Source: an uncultured Acinetobacter sp.
Lineage (GTDB): Bacteria > Pseudomonadota > Gammaproteobacteria > Pseudomonadales > Moraxellaceae
Assembly: GCF_947493735.1 (NCBI RefSeq)
Contig: NZ_CANLSL010000012.1
Span: 1 to 64,000, forward strand
Direction: 5' to 3'
Length of the DNA stretch: 64,000 nucleotides
Shown piece after piece: positions 1 to 8,076 of this stretch; position 1 is the first letter of the stretch, and each line of letters opens with the position of its first letter. Under the pieces are notes generated by a model. That model made no database searches, was not told the origin of the DNA, and saw nothing but the letters and a program-made list of their open reading frames with translations. Both the position numbers and the translations under genes were made by a program.

Positions 1-103
1 GTATTTTTATCTAATTTACAACGATTTATCTTCATTTTTATAGAGTAGCACTTCTGCTAATCTACTACAGCCCCTAAAGTTAAATTTCAGACCATTTCAA
101 TTA

Positions 104-424
104 TCATTTCACATATTCCCAAATATCTAAACCCACGTAGTCTTCATGAATATGATAGCCTTTGGATTTTAGCTCTAACTCTGTTGCTGTTCGGTTTTTT
201 TGATCTTCCAAGTCGATCTGCTTATATGCTTGTTGAAACTCCAATGCTGTCATTTTGTCTTCATCTTCAATGAGCCCTCTACCTGCAAGACGTGCAGTTT
301 CCATATCATAACGCACCATAAATTGTTGTTTCTTCTCTTTAAGGTTAGAAAAGGTGATTGTAATAGCTAAAATTTCATCCTCCTGATAGAGCTGATACGA
401 AATATAATTATTCTCCCGTGTCAT
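104..424 (-). pseudogene. Hypothetical protein, probably N-terminally truncated by the adjacent IS element
   Basis: A 106-codon frame begins at an ATG at 424 and I do not recognise its family. The product is soluble, charged and Glu/Lys/Gln-rich, with no signal peptide or membrane segment. Reading upstream from that ATG, the same frame stays open through 425-465 and encodes a plausible protein stretch (SHIFSYEEWQKI) right up to the inverted repeat of the insertion sequence at 466. That suggests the annotated ATG is internal and that the original N-terminus was separated by the insertion. On the other side of the element, 1790 down to 1726 on the minus strand is open for 21 codons from an ATG and could be the lost N-terminus, but without a target duplication the junction cannot be rebuilt. 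An intact short gene whose promoter lies in or near the IS is the alternative. Confidence 0.5.
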
Positions 425-529
425 GATCTTTTGCCACTCTTCATAGCTAAAGATATGGCTTGGATTGAATAGCCACCGATTTTGTAGACACCTTTTAGTT
501 AGATAAAATGGCTAATTAACGAGGTACTT

Positions 530-808
530 ATGAGCAGTAAACGATACCCTGAAGAATTTAAAATTGAAGCAGTAAAACAGGTCACAGAGAAAGGTCATAG
601 TGTTGCTGATGTCGCAGCGCGTTTAGGTACGACTACACATAGTTTGTATGCCTGGATTAAACGTTATGATCCACAGCAGCCCAAGACGATAGAATCTAAT
701 GATCCAAGTGCAGAATTAGCGAAATTAAAAAAAGAGCTGCAAAGGGTCACTGAAGAAAGGGACATATTAAAAAAGGCTGCGGTGTACTTCGTAAGCCAGT
801 CCAAATGA
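530..808 (+). CDS. IS3-family transposase OrfA (helix-turn-helix subunit)
   Basis: The 92-residue product has the IS3-type N-terminal HTH (RYPEEFKIEAVKQV and SVADVAARLGTTTHSLYAWIK, residues about 5-45), which binds the terminal repeats. A leucine-zipper segment follows (residues about 62-85: LAKLKKELQRVTEERDILKKA). The gene ends in an ATGA overlap with orfB. A canonical A6G slippery heptamer lies at 769-775, and a -1 shift there would enter the orfB frame, which is open from that point. This matches the programmed frameshift that makes OrfAB transposase in IS3 elements. A second A7G run is at about 727-734. OrfA itself looks intact. Confidence 0.9.
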   Translation: MSSKRYPEEFKIEAVKQVTEKGHSVADVAARLGTTTHSLYAWIKRYDPQQPKTIESNDPSAELAKLKKELQRVTEERDILKKAAVYFVSQSK

Positions 809-1201
809 GGTACGCCTTTATTCAGGACAATCAGCACATATGGCCTGTTCGTCGTTTATGTTCAATGTTAGATGTTCACCACAGTGGTTATTACGCATGG
901 TTAAAGCAACCCACCAGTAAAACTGCAAGGAAACGGCAACAGCTTTCATGCCTGATTAAACAATTCTGGCTGGAATCTGGCGGAGTCTATGGTTATCGCA
1001 AGATTCACTGTGATTTGAAAGATGTTGGCGAAAGTTGCGGGATCAATCGGGTACATCGGCTCATGAAGGCGAATGGTCTTAAATCACAGCGTGATTATCG
1101 TAAGCCTAGAGCTTACGCTGGTACTGCGGCTGTCATTGCCGCAAATAGCTTAAATCGACAGTTTAATCCAACTCAGCCGAACCAATTATGGGTGACGGAC
1201 A

Positions 1202-1223
1202 TGAGAAGCACTGCATCGCAAGA
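1202..1223 (+). repeat. 22-bp near-palindromic insert, copy 1
   Basis: The sequence begins TGAGAAGCAC and ends TGCATCGCAAGA. It matches the reverse complement of 1392-1413 at 20 of 22 positions. It lies directly after the codon for the first catalytic Asp of the transposase and replaces the family's usual three codons with eight. Its core GAAGCA-C-TGCATC is nearly palindromic. Confidence 0.8.
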
Positions 1224-1391
1224 TATCCGTACACATGAAGGATGGCTATATCATGCGGTGGTGATTGACCTGTTTTCACGTCTTGTTGTTGGCTGGTCTA
1301 TGAAATCCATAATGACGACAGATTTGGTTTTAGATGCGTTATTGATGGCTTTGTGGCGAAGAAATCCAAAGAACAAAGTCCTAATCCATTC

Positions 1392-1413
1392 TCTTGCGAA
1401 GCAATGCTTCTCA
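1392..1413 (-). repeat. 22-bp near-palindromic insert, copy 2 (inverted)
   Basis: On the minus strand it begins TGAGAAGCAT and ends TGCTTCGCAAGA. Two mismatches separate it from the copy at 1202-1223. The core GAAGCAATGCTTC is a perfect palindrome with one central base. It replaces the codons for Asp-Gln in the second catalytic motif of the transposase and adds a net five codons, the same gain as copy 1. Confidence 0.8.
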
Positions 1414-1823
1414 GGCAGTCAATATACTAGCCATGAATGGCAGATATTTCTCAAGCATCATAATCTTGAAAGTAGTATGAGTCGTAGATGCAATTGCCAG
1501 GATAACACTGTTGCAGAAAGCTTCTTCCAGATATTAAAGCGGGAACGAATTAAAAAGAAAATCTACGCAACTAGAACTGAAGCAAGATCAGATATCTTTG
1601 AATATATTGAGATGTTCTATAATTCAAAACGCAGACATGGTTCCAATGGTCAGCGTTCTCCATTAGATTATGAAAAGGCCCATCAAAAGATGGTTATGTG
1701 TGTCTAGAATTTTGGTGGCTATTCATGTCGAAGTAAAATGATGTATTTCAAAGAGTCTACTTCATTCATTACATCTAAAGAAAGGCTCATCTAAACTCTA
1801 GATAAACCAGTATCTTATAAAAT

Positions 1824-1845
1824 AAAGAGCGATACATCGCTCTTT
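1824..1845 (-). terminator. Hairpin terminator downstream of the alpha/beta hydrolase gene
   Basis: The arms AAAGAGCGA and TCGCTCTTT are separated by four bases. The tail is AT-rich (TATTTTATA on the minus strand). It lies 63 bp past the stop of the hydrolase gene. Confidence 0.6.
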
Positions 1846-1907
1846 AGCAAAATACTTAGCAAAACACATGGTAAAAGCATCATGCTACATTGCTATATGA
1901 AGATATT

Positions 1908-2723
1908 TTACAAATGATTTTCAGCAATCCATGATTTAATCGTATTGACAGTGATCGGCATAAACTCACCCATCGCATACATATGATCTGAACCTTCAAA
2001 TACACACAATGTTGAATTTGCATATCGCTTTGCAGTTGCACGAGAAACATTAGCATTCACAATTTTATCGTCGGTACCTGTGATGACGAGTACAGGCGTT
2101 TGAATTTGATCTGTATCGACTGTCGAGGCTTTTTTACTATCTAAGTACCAAAAACCCATTTCATAATAGACACGCCCTGACTCTGGGACAAGCTGTGCAA
2201 AAGTTGCATCTACATCTTCTTGCGCTTGATTATTCATCACATATTTTTCAAACTTTGACTTTTCTGCATACAGCGTTTTTTCCCAAAATTTCCATTTCAT
2301 ATAATGTTTATAAAACACCGCTGTCGTTTCAGGATAGAAAGCGAAGATACCAGCCATCGGTGCCGTACCTAATAAAATAACACCTCGATGCTTATCAGGA
2401 TGTCTAGCCGCAAGTAACTGCGCCAACAATCCTCCCAAAGAATGCCCCAAGATAATTGGTGGTGTATCCAATGAAAGTAACAACTCACTCAGATCATCAA
2501 CAAAATCCGTCAGACTCACATTACCAACTTTCTTTGCCACTTCATCGTAAGGTAAACCGTGATAACGTAAATTTGGAGTCAACACCTGCAAACCCAATGC
2601 TTCCAATGCAGGGACAAAATCACCCCAAATCTTTGCGGTACACCATGTCCCTGGAATCAAAATAATTGGGGTTTTGTTTGTGGCTGATTTTTGATTAGTC
2701 GTAGTCTGCGTCAGTGAAGACAT
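1908..2723 (-). CDS. Alpha/beta-hydrolase
   Basis: A 271-residue cytoplasmic alpha/beta-hydrolase fold protein. The oxyanion segment IILIPGTW is at about residues 20-27. The nucleophile elbow GHSLGG puts the catalytic Ser at about 95. The acid is in GTDDKIV (about 220) and the His in GSDHMYAMGEF (about 247). A lid rich in Tyr, Lys and Trp (about 130-165) lies between. The ATG at 2723 is preceded by AAGGATAT at good spacing. Relatives are annotated as esterases, lipases or hydrolases, and the substrate cannot be read from sequence. It is monocistronic, with a terminator at 1824-1845. Confidence 0.85.
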   Translation of the reverse strand: MSSLTQTTTNQKSATNKTPIILIPGTWCTAKIWGDFVPALEALGLQVLTPNLRYHGLPYDEVAKKVGNVSLTDFVDDLSELLLSLDTPPIILGHSLGGLLAQLLAARHPDKHRGVILLGTAPMAGIFAFYPETTAVFYKHYMKWKFWEKTLYAEKSKFEKYVMNNQAQEDVDATFAQLVPESGRVYYEMGFWYLDSKKASTVDTDQIQTPVLVITGTDDKIVNANVSRATAKRYANSTLCVFEGSDHMYAMGEFMPITVNTIKSWIAENHL

Positions 2724-3183
2724 GTTATATCCTTATTTTTGCTTTTAAACTTAAAATTAACATTACAAGTTGATTCTAAGTCTATCTTAAGAACATAGTG
2801 TTGAAAATCTTTTCTTATAAGTACAAGCATTTGCAATTTCAATTTTTATGAATAGAAATTTGACCACTTTCACAATTATGATTTTTTTTGATTACTTTGC
2901 ATTAACCTTGAACATCTTTTGAAACAATTCATTAACAAGAAGCACACCAAGCAAAACCAATCTACTGCTTATTTTCAGGTAACTTCGGGCTTTAATATTA
3001 GTGTAAGCATATTATGTAGATCGCAACTATTTTTTGAATGTGATCTCGGCTTTTTAGATGAATTTAAATTCCATGAGGCTTTCTCATGCATCATTCCTAA
3101 CTGCCCAAAATGTCGCTTTATCTATATGAATTTTGAGCCTACTTATAATTCATTCACATTTAAAAGAGGAATTTGAAACTTTG
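2724..3183. other. Intergenic region between divergent hydrolase and ArsR-type regulator genes
   Basis: About 460 AT-rich bases between two divergent genes must hold both promoters. A frame of about 85 codons at 2919-3176 runs into the regulator start, but its composition is not convincing and I do not call it a gene. I see no strong palindrome. Confidence 0.5.
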
Positions 3184-3504
3184 ATGCCTGATATCGTTTT
3201 TGATGTAACCGACCAAGACATAGAAGTGGTAACCAATCATTTAAAGGTGTTATCGAACCCCGATCGCTTAAAGATTTTACGACACTTGATCGATGGTGAA
3301 ATTAACGTACAAACCATTGAAAAATTGACTGAAATCCACCAACCTACGCTTTCGCAACAGCTTACCGTATTGCGCAAATCTGAAATGGTCAGTACTCGTC
3401 GTGATGGAAAGCAGATTTTCTATCAGATCGCTGACCCAAAAGTATTAGTATTGATGCAAACATTTTATGATTTGTACTGTGAAGAACCTGCTGAACTGCT
3501 CTGA
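3184..3504 (+). CDS. ArsR/SmtB-family winged-helix regulator
   Basis: A 106-residue protein with a single winged-helix domain. HLKVLSNPDRLKILRHL (residues about 20-36) is the typical ArsR helix pair. HQPTLSQQLTVLRKSEMVSTRRDGKQIFYQI is the recognition helix and beta wing. Members are dimeric repressors that leave DNA on metal binding or thiol oxidation. The classical CVC metal motif is absent, and the only Cys is near the C-terminus (YCEEP), so the signal is unknown. I chose ATG 3184; TTG 3181 is an alternative that would sit closer to the AAGAGGA ribosome site at 3163-3169. The divergent hydrolase gene is a possible target (inference). Confidence 0.85.
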   Translation: MPDIVFDVTDQDIEVVTNHLKVLSNPDRLKILRHLIDGEINVQTIEKLTEIHQPTLSQQLTVLRKSEMVSTRRDGKQIFYQIADPKVLVLMQTFYDLYCEEPAELL

Positions 3505-3515
3505 TTTCGGTTTTT

Positions 3516-4115
3516 TTAAAGCATTCCGATATGCTGAAAAAACTGGCGATAATGCTCTACTTTCTGTGTAAATGGTAATGGATATGCCCTCGATGTCGAA
3601 GGTAATCGGTACAACGTCATATTTCTAATCGCATTTCCTACTCTGATCTCCCCAATGCGCATTTGTCCAATTTTAGGCGCCTGAGTCTGCGTTGAAAATT
3701 GTGTCAACAAAGTCACAGTCGCTTTCTCCCCTGTCGTCAGGATATTGTTACATTGTGGAATTTGGCTTAATAATTCGCCTAAATCCGTCACTTGCACGAT
3801 TTCTAAAAATTTATCCGAAGCATTATTTTTCTGCCTGATCACTTGATACGCTGTATCGAAAATCGCAATGCCTTTTTCATTCAAAAAGTCTTTCAGCAGT
3901 TGTTCTTTGAAGGCTTTATTTTCAAGATCGATGAAATAGTCTTTATCGTCAAAAAAGACCGCACCAACAATTCGCCACATATCATTTTGAAAATTTGGAT
4001 AATAAAAATCCATTTTCCAACGAGTTTTCGGTGGTGGAAAACTGCCCAACATCAGTAGCCTAGCATTGCTTGGTAGAAAAGGTTCGAGCGGATGCGTTTC
4101 AATATGGTCAGTCAT
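3516..4115 (-). CDS. Uracil-DNA glycosylase-superfamily protein (Mug-like)
   Basis: A 199-residue protein of the uracil-DNA glycosylase superfamily. The N-terminal catalytic-loop motif reads LMLGSFPPP (about 20-29), equivalent to the GEAPG-type motif. The C-terminal minor-groove loop reads LPSTSRAYPLPF (about 171-182), equivalent to HPSP/NPS motifs. Members excise uracil or mismatched bases, but the first motif carries no obvious water-activating Asp or Asn, so activity must be tested. It sits 28 bp downstream of tag in the same direction, pairing two base-excision glycosylases in one probable operon. Confidence 0.75.
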   Translation of the reverse strand: MTDHIETHPLEPFLPSNARLLMLGSFPPPKTRWKMDFYYPNFQNDMWRIVGAVFFDDKDYFIDLENKAFKEQLLKDFLNEKGIAIFDTAYQVIRQKNNASDKFLEIVQVTDLGELLSQIPQCNNILTTGEKATVTLLTQFSTQTQAPKIGQMRIGEIRVGNAIRNMTLYRLPSTSRAYPLPFTQKVEHYRQFFQHIGML

Positions 4116-4143
4116 GTTTGGATGATCTTATCGTTTTACAATC

Positions 4144-4749
4144 TTATGGCTTCGCAAAAACACGGCGAGCTTCTGCGACTTTCTCACGGCTATGACACTC
4201 CTCAACATGATCATTAACCAAGCCCATTGCTTGCATCAGCGCATACATGGTCGTTGCACCGACAAACTTCCAACCACGTTTCTTCAAATCTTTAGATAGA
4301 GCAATGGATTCAATACTGGTACTTTGTGTTTGCGATGACATTGCGCTATCAGGTCGTACTTCATATTGCCAAAAATAACTCGCCAATGAGCCAAATTCAT
4401 CAATGATCGCTTGCACCTGTTTGGCATTATTGATCGTTGCTTCGATCTTACCTCGATGCCGAATAATGCCTGCATTTTGTAGCAACCTTTCTACATCCTG
4501 CTCGGTAAACTTTGCCACTTGCTGATAATCAAAATTACAAAACGCCTGACGGAAGTTTTCACGTTTCAGCAAGATGGTGCGCCAACTGAGTCCCGACTGA
4601 AAACTTTCTAAGCAGACTTTTTCAAATAGCCGACGATCATCTGCCACAGGAAAGCCCCACTCCTCATCATGATATGCTAAAAATTCAGGCACTTGGCTAC
4701 ACCACTTACAACGTGGCAAGCTATCTTCAGCAAGATACAATTCAAGCAT
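4144..4749 (-). CDS. tag: DNA-3-methyladenine glycosylase I
   Basis: A 201-residue protein, the usual Tag length. It has the zinc-site Cys near the N-terminus (RCKWC), the YHDEEWGFPVADDRRLFE signature and ESFQSGLSWRTILLKRENFR. The C-terminal HVEECHSR provides the other zinc ligands (the His and Cys of the Tag zinc snap). The enzyme removes 3-methyladenine from alkylated DNA, starting base-excision repair. The upstream neighbour is the M61 peptidase gene (46 bp gap), and the Mug-like gene follows after 28 bp. No Ada-like regulator is nearby. Confidence 0.95.
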   Translation of the reverse strand: MLELYLAEDSLPRCKWCSQVPEFLAYHDEEWGFPVADDRRLFEKVCLESFQSGLSWRTILLKRENFRQAFCNFDYQQVAKFTEQDVERLLQNAGIIRHRGKIEATINNAKQVQAIIDEFGSLASYFWQYEVRPDSAMSSQTQSTSIESIALSKDLKKRGWKFVGATTMYALMQAMGLVNDHVEECHSREKVAEARRVFAKP

Positions 4750-4795
4750 GGGATATTCCTATCTTTGTACAACAGTTTGCACAAAACCATTCAAA

Positions 4796-6535
4796 CTATT
4801 TTTGATACAACAACCACGCATCCGCTTTGGCTTGATCACTGACTTTTAACTCAACTTGTGCCAATGGATAATCCTGCGCAGTCAGTTCAAACGTCATCAA
4901 TTCATCACGACGGAAAGCATGGCATTGCATCGCCATATTTGTCTTGGCTTTTGCCGACCAAACTTTGGCAGTGGCTTTGATACCATCAATCGCAATCACC
5001 ACATCCTGCGCAGACAATCCTGCTTGAGCACAGCTCGAATCACGTAAAACTTGCTGTAGCAATAATCCTTCAGGTTTTTCTTGCACTTTTGCACCAAACG
5101 GCAAAGTTTTGCTGTCTTTGCTACTCTGATCTATTGTTTGTAAATCGACACCAAACTGCGCCAATACTTCTTGTAATGGCAATTCTTCGGTACTGTTAAT
5201 TAAGAAACCTAAACGATCTGACCAGTCTTGCCCTGTCAGCATTTTACATAGCTCAAAAATAGTTTTTTCATTGACCTGATTACTGGCTAAGTTGTGATCT
5301 TGTTGCGTTTTGGCATATAACGCACGCATCAACTCATCCAGACTTGATCCATGACTGCGCAGACCTAAATCTAAGCAAAGTGCCACCAATGCACCTTTGT
5401 TGTAGTAACTCGTGCCTGCATTATTGCTATTTTCATCCTGACGATAAAACTTAATCCACGCATCAAAGCTCGACTCACTCACCGATTGGATTTTTCGACC
5501 TGGATTTTGTAGATAACGGTTGATTTGCTCGGTGAGTAATTTCAGATAATCCGCTTGAGAAACCACACCACTTCTTAGCAAAACCAAATCATCATAATAA
5601 GAAGTAAAACCTTCAAACACCCATAATAACGAGGTGTAACCTTCTTGGTGCAAATCAGGATTGATATAGTTATCAGGACGGATAAATTTCACCAACCACG
5701 AATGAAAATATTCATGGCTACATAGCCCCAAATAACGTTGATAATTTTTGCTTGGCTGTTCCGCCTCATCGGCTTTAGGCAAATCATCACGTGGACAAAT
5801 CAGACTGGTACTTTCGCAATGCTCCAAGCCACCGTATAGATTGCCTGTCGCCATCGTCAAAAAGGTGTAATGCTGAAATGGCGCAGTGCCAAACATATCA
5901 ATTTCAGTTTGGCAGATTTTCGCAACATCAGTTTTTAAGCGTTCGAGATTTGCAGAATGTTTTCCAGAAATGACAAAATCATGTTTGATCCCACCCACTT
6001 CAAATTCAAAACGATCTAGTACCGCAAGCTCAAACGGACTATCAATCAAATGGGCATAATCTTTGGCTTTTAAGGTGTAACGCCCCTTGACCAATGACTT
6101 GGACGGCAATGCGCCTGCATAAGTAAAATGTTGCAATGATTCAGGAATAAATAATTCGAGCTCATGAGGCGCATACTCTTGATCGGTCAGACCCAAACAC
6201 ACCGTGGTCGGATTGACATAAAGCCGTGTTTGATCGACATAACTACCACGCACCGACAAATCATAGGCGTAGACTTTATATTCCACCGTGATCAACTCAT
6301 GATCGCTATTGAACAATTGCCATTTATTTTTATGAGTTTTAGAGATTTTGAGTAGGCGACCATCTTCATCATAGGCATTGACCGACTCGATATGTTTGGA
6401 AAATTCACGGACTAAATAACTACCTGGAATCCAAGTTGGAAGCCAAAGCTGTTGCTGTGGATTGGCAAGGAAGCGAATAGTGACATGGATTAAATGTTGT
6501 GAAAAATCATCAAACTCAAGTTGGTAGTGGATCAT
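4796..6535 (-). CDS. M61-family metallopeptidase (glycyl-aminopeptidase type) with PDZ domain
   Basis: The frame begins at 6592 but I place the start at the ATG at 6535 (579 residues, MIHYQLEFDD), which has AGGACAG upstream. An N-terminal beta domain of about 170 residues precedes the gluzincin core. GGLEHCES is at about 235-242. The zinc motif HEYFHSW (about 274-280) is followed by VFEGFTSYYDDL with the third ligand Glu (about 308). A C-terminal PDZ domain (about 475-560: PFGAKVQEKPEGLLLQQVLRDS, SAQDVVIAIDGIKA) completes the M61 layout. No signal peptide is visible, so it is probably cytoplasmic. Known M61 enzymes cleave N-terminal Gly or Ala. It probably leads a three-gene operon with tag and the Mug-like gene. 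Confidence 0.9.
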   Translation of the reverse strand: MIHYQLEFDDFSQHLIHVTIRFLANPQQQLWLPTWIPGSYLVREFSKHIESVNAYDEDGRLLKISKTHKNKWQLFNSDHELITVEYKVYAYDLSVRGSYVDQTRLYVNPTTVCLGLTDQEYAPHELELFIPESLQHFTYAGALPSKSLVKGRYTLKAKDYAHLIDSPFELAVLDRFEFEVGGIKHDFVISGKHSANLERLKTDVAKICQTEIDMFGTAPFQHYTFLTMATGNLYGGLEHCESTSLICPRDDLPKADEAEQPSKNYQRYLGLCSHEYFHSWLVKFIRPDNYINPDLHQEGYTSLLWVFEGFTSYYDDLVLLRSGVVSQADYLKLLTEQINRYLQNPGRKIQSVSESSFDAWIKFYRQDENSNNAGTSYYNKGALVALCLDLGLRSHGSSLDELMRALYAKTQQDHNLASNQVNEKTIFELCKMLTGQDWSDRLGFLINSTEELPLQEVLAQFGVDLQTIDQSSKDSKTLPFGAKVQEKPEGLLLQQVLRDSSCAQAGLSAQDVVIAIDGIKATAKVWSAKAKTNMAMQCHAFRRDELMTFELTAQDYPLAQVELKVSDQAKADAWLLYQK

Positions 6536-6621
6536 TTTTGCTCTGTCCTTCTGTGTAAGCAACGAGTTTAACATTGCCTTGCGTGTTTGCATGTAGAAAT
6601 TCTTTTTCTCTAAAGATTTCG

Positions 6622-6649
6622 CTTTAAAAATAAGTAAACATCCCGATAT
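6622..6649 (+). promoter_or_regulatory. Candidate sigma-32 promoter of cbpA
   Basis: The -35 is CTTTAAA (6622-6628, consensus CTTGAAA) and the -10 is CCCGATAT (6642-6649, consensus CCCCATNT), with 13 bp between. It lies 39 bp before the cbpA ATG, in the 152-bp gap divergent from the M61 gene. Confidence 0.6.
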
Positions 6650-6687
6650 ACTGCAACAACAGATAATAATTTAAGAGAACCCTATAG

Positions 6688-7680
6688 ATGACAGAAAACT
6701 ACTATCAAGCCCTCGGTGTAGAGCGTTCTGCAACTGCCGATGAGATCAAAAAAAGCTATCGCAAACTCGCTCGTAAATACCATCCTGATGTCAGCAAAGA
6801 AGCCGATGCTGAAGCAAAAATGCAAGCGATTAACGTTGCCTACGATACGTTGAGTAATGCTGAAAAACGAGCTGAATATGATCAGATGCTCGATAATCCG
6901 CATGGATTTGGACAAGGTGGTTTTGGTCAAAACGGCTTTAACCAAAACACTTATTCAGACTTCGCAGGAGCGAATGGCTTCCGTGGTGCGGACGGTCAGT
7001 CCTACTACTATGATTTTAATGGCAATGATGGCGGTGGCGCAGAGCAATTTTCAGGCTTTGAAGATATTTTTGGTCGATTTGGAGCAGGCTTTGGTGGCGG
7101 TCGTCGTCAGCAAACTAATTTTCAAGGTGAAGATCAACATGCCAAAATCGAAGTGCCTTTAGAGGTTGCTTATACTGGTTCAACACAACAAATCAGTTTG
7201 CAGATTCAAGGGTTCAATGCACAAGGTCAACCTGAAATTCAACGTAAAACCTTGAATGTCAAAATCCCAAAGGGCATGAAAGAAGGTCAACAAATCCGCC
7301 TCTCTGGTCAAGGACAGGCTGGCGTGAATGGTGGCAAGAATGGCGACCTCTATATCGAAATCACTTACCAAGAAGACCAGCGCCAATATGTTGAAGGTGC
7401 GGATGTGTATAGCACGGTAGATATTACCCCGTGGGAAGCAGCGCTTGGAGAAAAAATTGAAGTGAATACGCCTGCTGGACGGATTCAAATCGGTATTCCC
7501 AAAGATGCTCGAAATGGACAAAAGCTCCGTTTAAAAGATAAAGGGATTCCTAATGCGCAAGGTGCAGGTCATCTGTATTTGATTTTAAATATCGTCACAC
7601 CTAAAGCAAATACCGATACACAGCGTGAAGCCTATCAAGCCTTTGCTGAAGCCTTTAAAGACTTTCAGCCTAGAGCTTAA
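6688..7680 (+). CDS. cbpA: DnaJ-class co-chaperone CbpA
   Basis: A 330-residue class-II DnaJ homologue. The J domain (residues 1-67) carries HPD at 32-34, the motif that stimulates DnaK ATPase. A Gly/Phe/Asn/Gln-rich linker (about 70-150) follows. There is no zinc-finger CxxCxGxG, which separates it from DnaJ. Two substrate-binding beta domains follow (about 160-325, IEVPLEVAYTGSTQQI and VDITPWEAALGEKIEV). CbpA also binds curved DNA in E. coli. The downstream cbpM gene supports the assignment. A heat-shock-type promoter precedes it. Confidence 0.93.
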   Translation: MTENYYQALGVERSATADEIKKSYRKLARKYHPDVSKEADAEAKMQAINVAYDTLSNAEKRAEYDQMLDNPHGFGQGGFGQNGFNQNTYSDFAGANGFRGADGQSYYYDFNGNDGGGAEQFSGFEDIFGRFGAGFGGGRRQQTNFQGEDQHAKIEVPLEVAYTGSTQQISLQIQGFNAQGQPEIQRKTLNVKIPKGMKEGQQIRLSGQGQAGVNGGKNGDLYIEITYQEDQRQYVEGADVYSTVDITPWEAALGEKIEVNTPAGRIQIGIPKDARNGQKLRLKDKGIPNAQGAGHLYLILNIVTPKANTDTQREAYQAFAEAFKDFQPRA

Positions 7681-7725
7681 ACTGACTAATATATAGAGAA
7701 GTTATTTAGAAATTTGAGGTGAACC

Positions 7726-8049
7726 ATGGCAAATATTACCATTCGAAATATACAGATTACTGAACATTGTGACAGCCACATTGTCGAGCAAGATCAGGCT
7801 TTAGACTTTCATCAGTTCGTGCAGGCTTGCGGTCAAAACGACGGTTGGGTTTTGGCACTGTTTGAGCATGACATTTTACAAGCAGTCAATGTCAGCCCTC
7901 GACAGCATCGTTATCTCGGCGAAGATTTGCTTCGTGCACGACGAGCTTATCGTTTGCAACGTGATTTTGATGCCAGTATGACTGCGGTTGCACTGATGCT
8001 TGATTTGATTGATGAAGTACATTACTTGAGAAAGCGTGTGGCGGAATAA
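7726..8049 (+). CDS. cbpM: CbpA modulator CbpM
   Basis: A 107-residue protein of the MerR_2/CbpM family, encoded 45 bp after cbpA with GAGGTG before its ATG. CbpM binds the J domain of CbpA and blocks both its co-chaperone and DNA-binding activities. Visible features are the helical LDFHQFVQACGQNDGWVLALFEHDIL stretch and the C-terminal helix ALMLDLIDEVHYLRKRV that ends the family. The stop codon sits inside the hairpin at 8031-8060. Confidence 0.88.
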   Translation: MANITIRNIQITEHCDSHIVEQDQALDFHQFVQACGQNDGWVLALFEHDILQAVNVSPRQHRYLGEDLLRARRAYRLQRDFDASMTAVALMLDLIDEVHYLRKRVAE

Positions 8050-8064
8050 GCCACGCTTTTCATT
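8031..8064 (+). terminator. Terminator of cbpA-cbpM
   Basis: The arms AAAGCGTG and CACGCTTT flank the cbpM stop codon and are followed by TTCATTTT. The left arm is inside the last cbpM codons. Confidence 0.6.
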
Positions 8065-8076
8065 TTCATCTCTTTC

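Larger units (their letters stand above)
805..1707 (+). pseudogene. IS3-family transposase OrfB (DDE integrase), catalytic motifs disrupted
   Basis: The frame is open for 300 codons, about ten more than I expect for close relatives. The HTH_21 segment (SGGVYGYRKIHCDL) and the rve integrase core are recognisable. In this family the first Asp sits in WVTDITYIRTHEGW; here the stretch reads WVTDMRSTASQDIRTHEG, so ITY is replaced by eight residues. The second Asp normally sits in IHSDQGSQYTS; here it reads IHSLAKQCFSGSQYTS, so the catalytic Asp is gone. The Glu region (DNTVAESFFQILKRER) is kept, with substitutions upstream (RRCNCQDN instead of the usual RRGNCHDN). The frame is preserved but the enzyme is almost certainly dead. 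The two inserts are described under 1202-1223 and 1392-1413. The comparison rests on remembered family sequence. Confidence 0.85.
466..1725 (+). mobile_element. IS3-family insertion sequence (about 1260 bp), probably inactive
   Basis: The element is bounded by terminal inverted repeats. The left end starts TGAATAGCCACC at 466 and the right end is its complement, ending GGTGGCTATTCA at 1725; similarity continues inward to the TAGACAC segments. The ends are TG...CA, as is usual for IS3. Inside are the two overlapping frames typical of the family. Flanking triplets (GAT on the left, TGT on the right) do not match, so no target-site duplication is seen, which fits an old or rearranged insertion. 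The orfB product has damaged catalytic motifs, so autonomous transposition is unlikely. Confidence 0.9.

Noticed and set aside
2919-3176. An open frame of about 85 codons before the ArsR-type gene
   Set aside because: No ribosome site, unlikely composition and overlap with the regulator leader.
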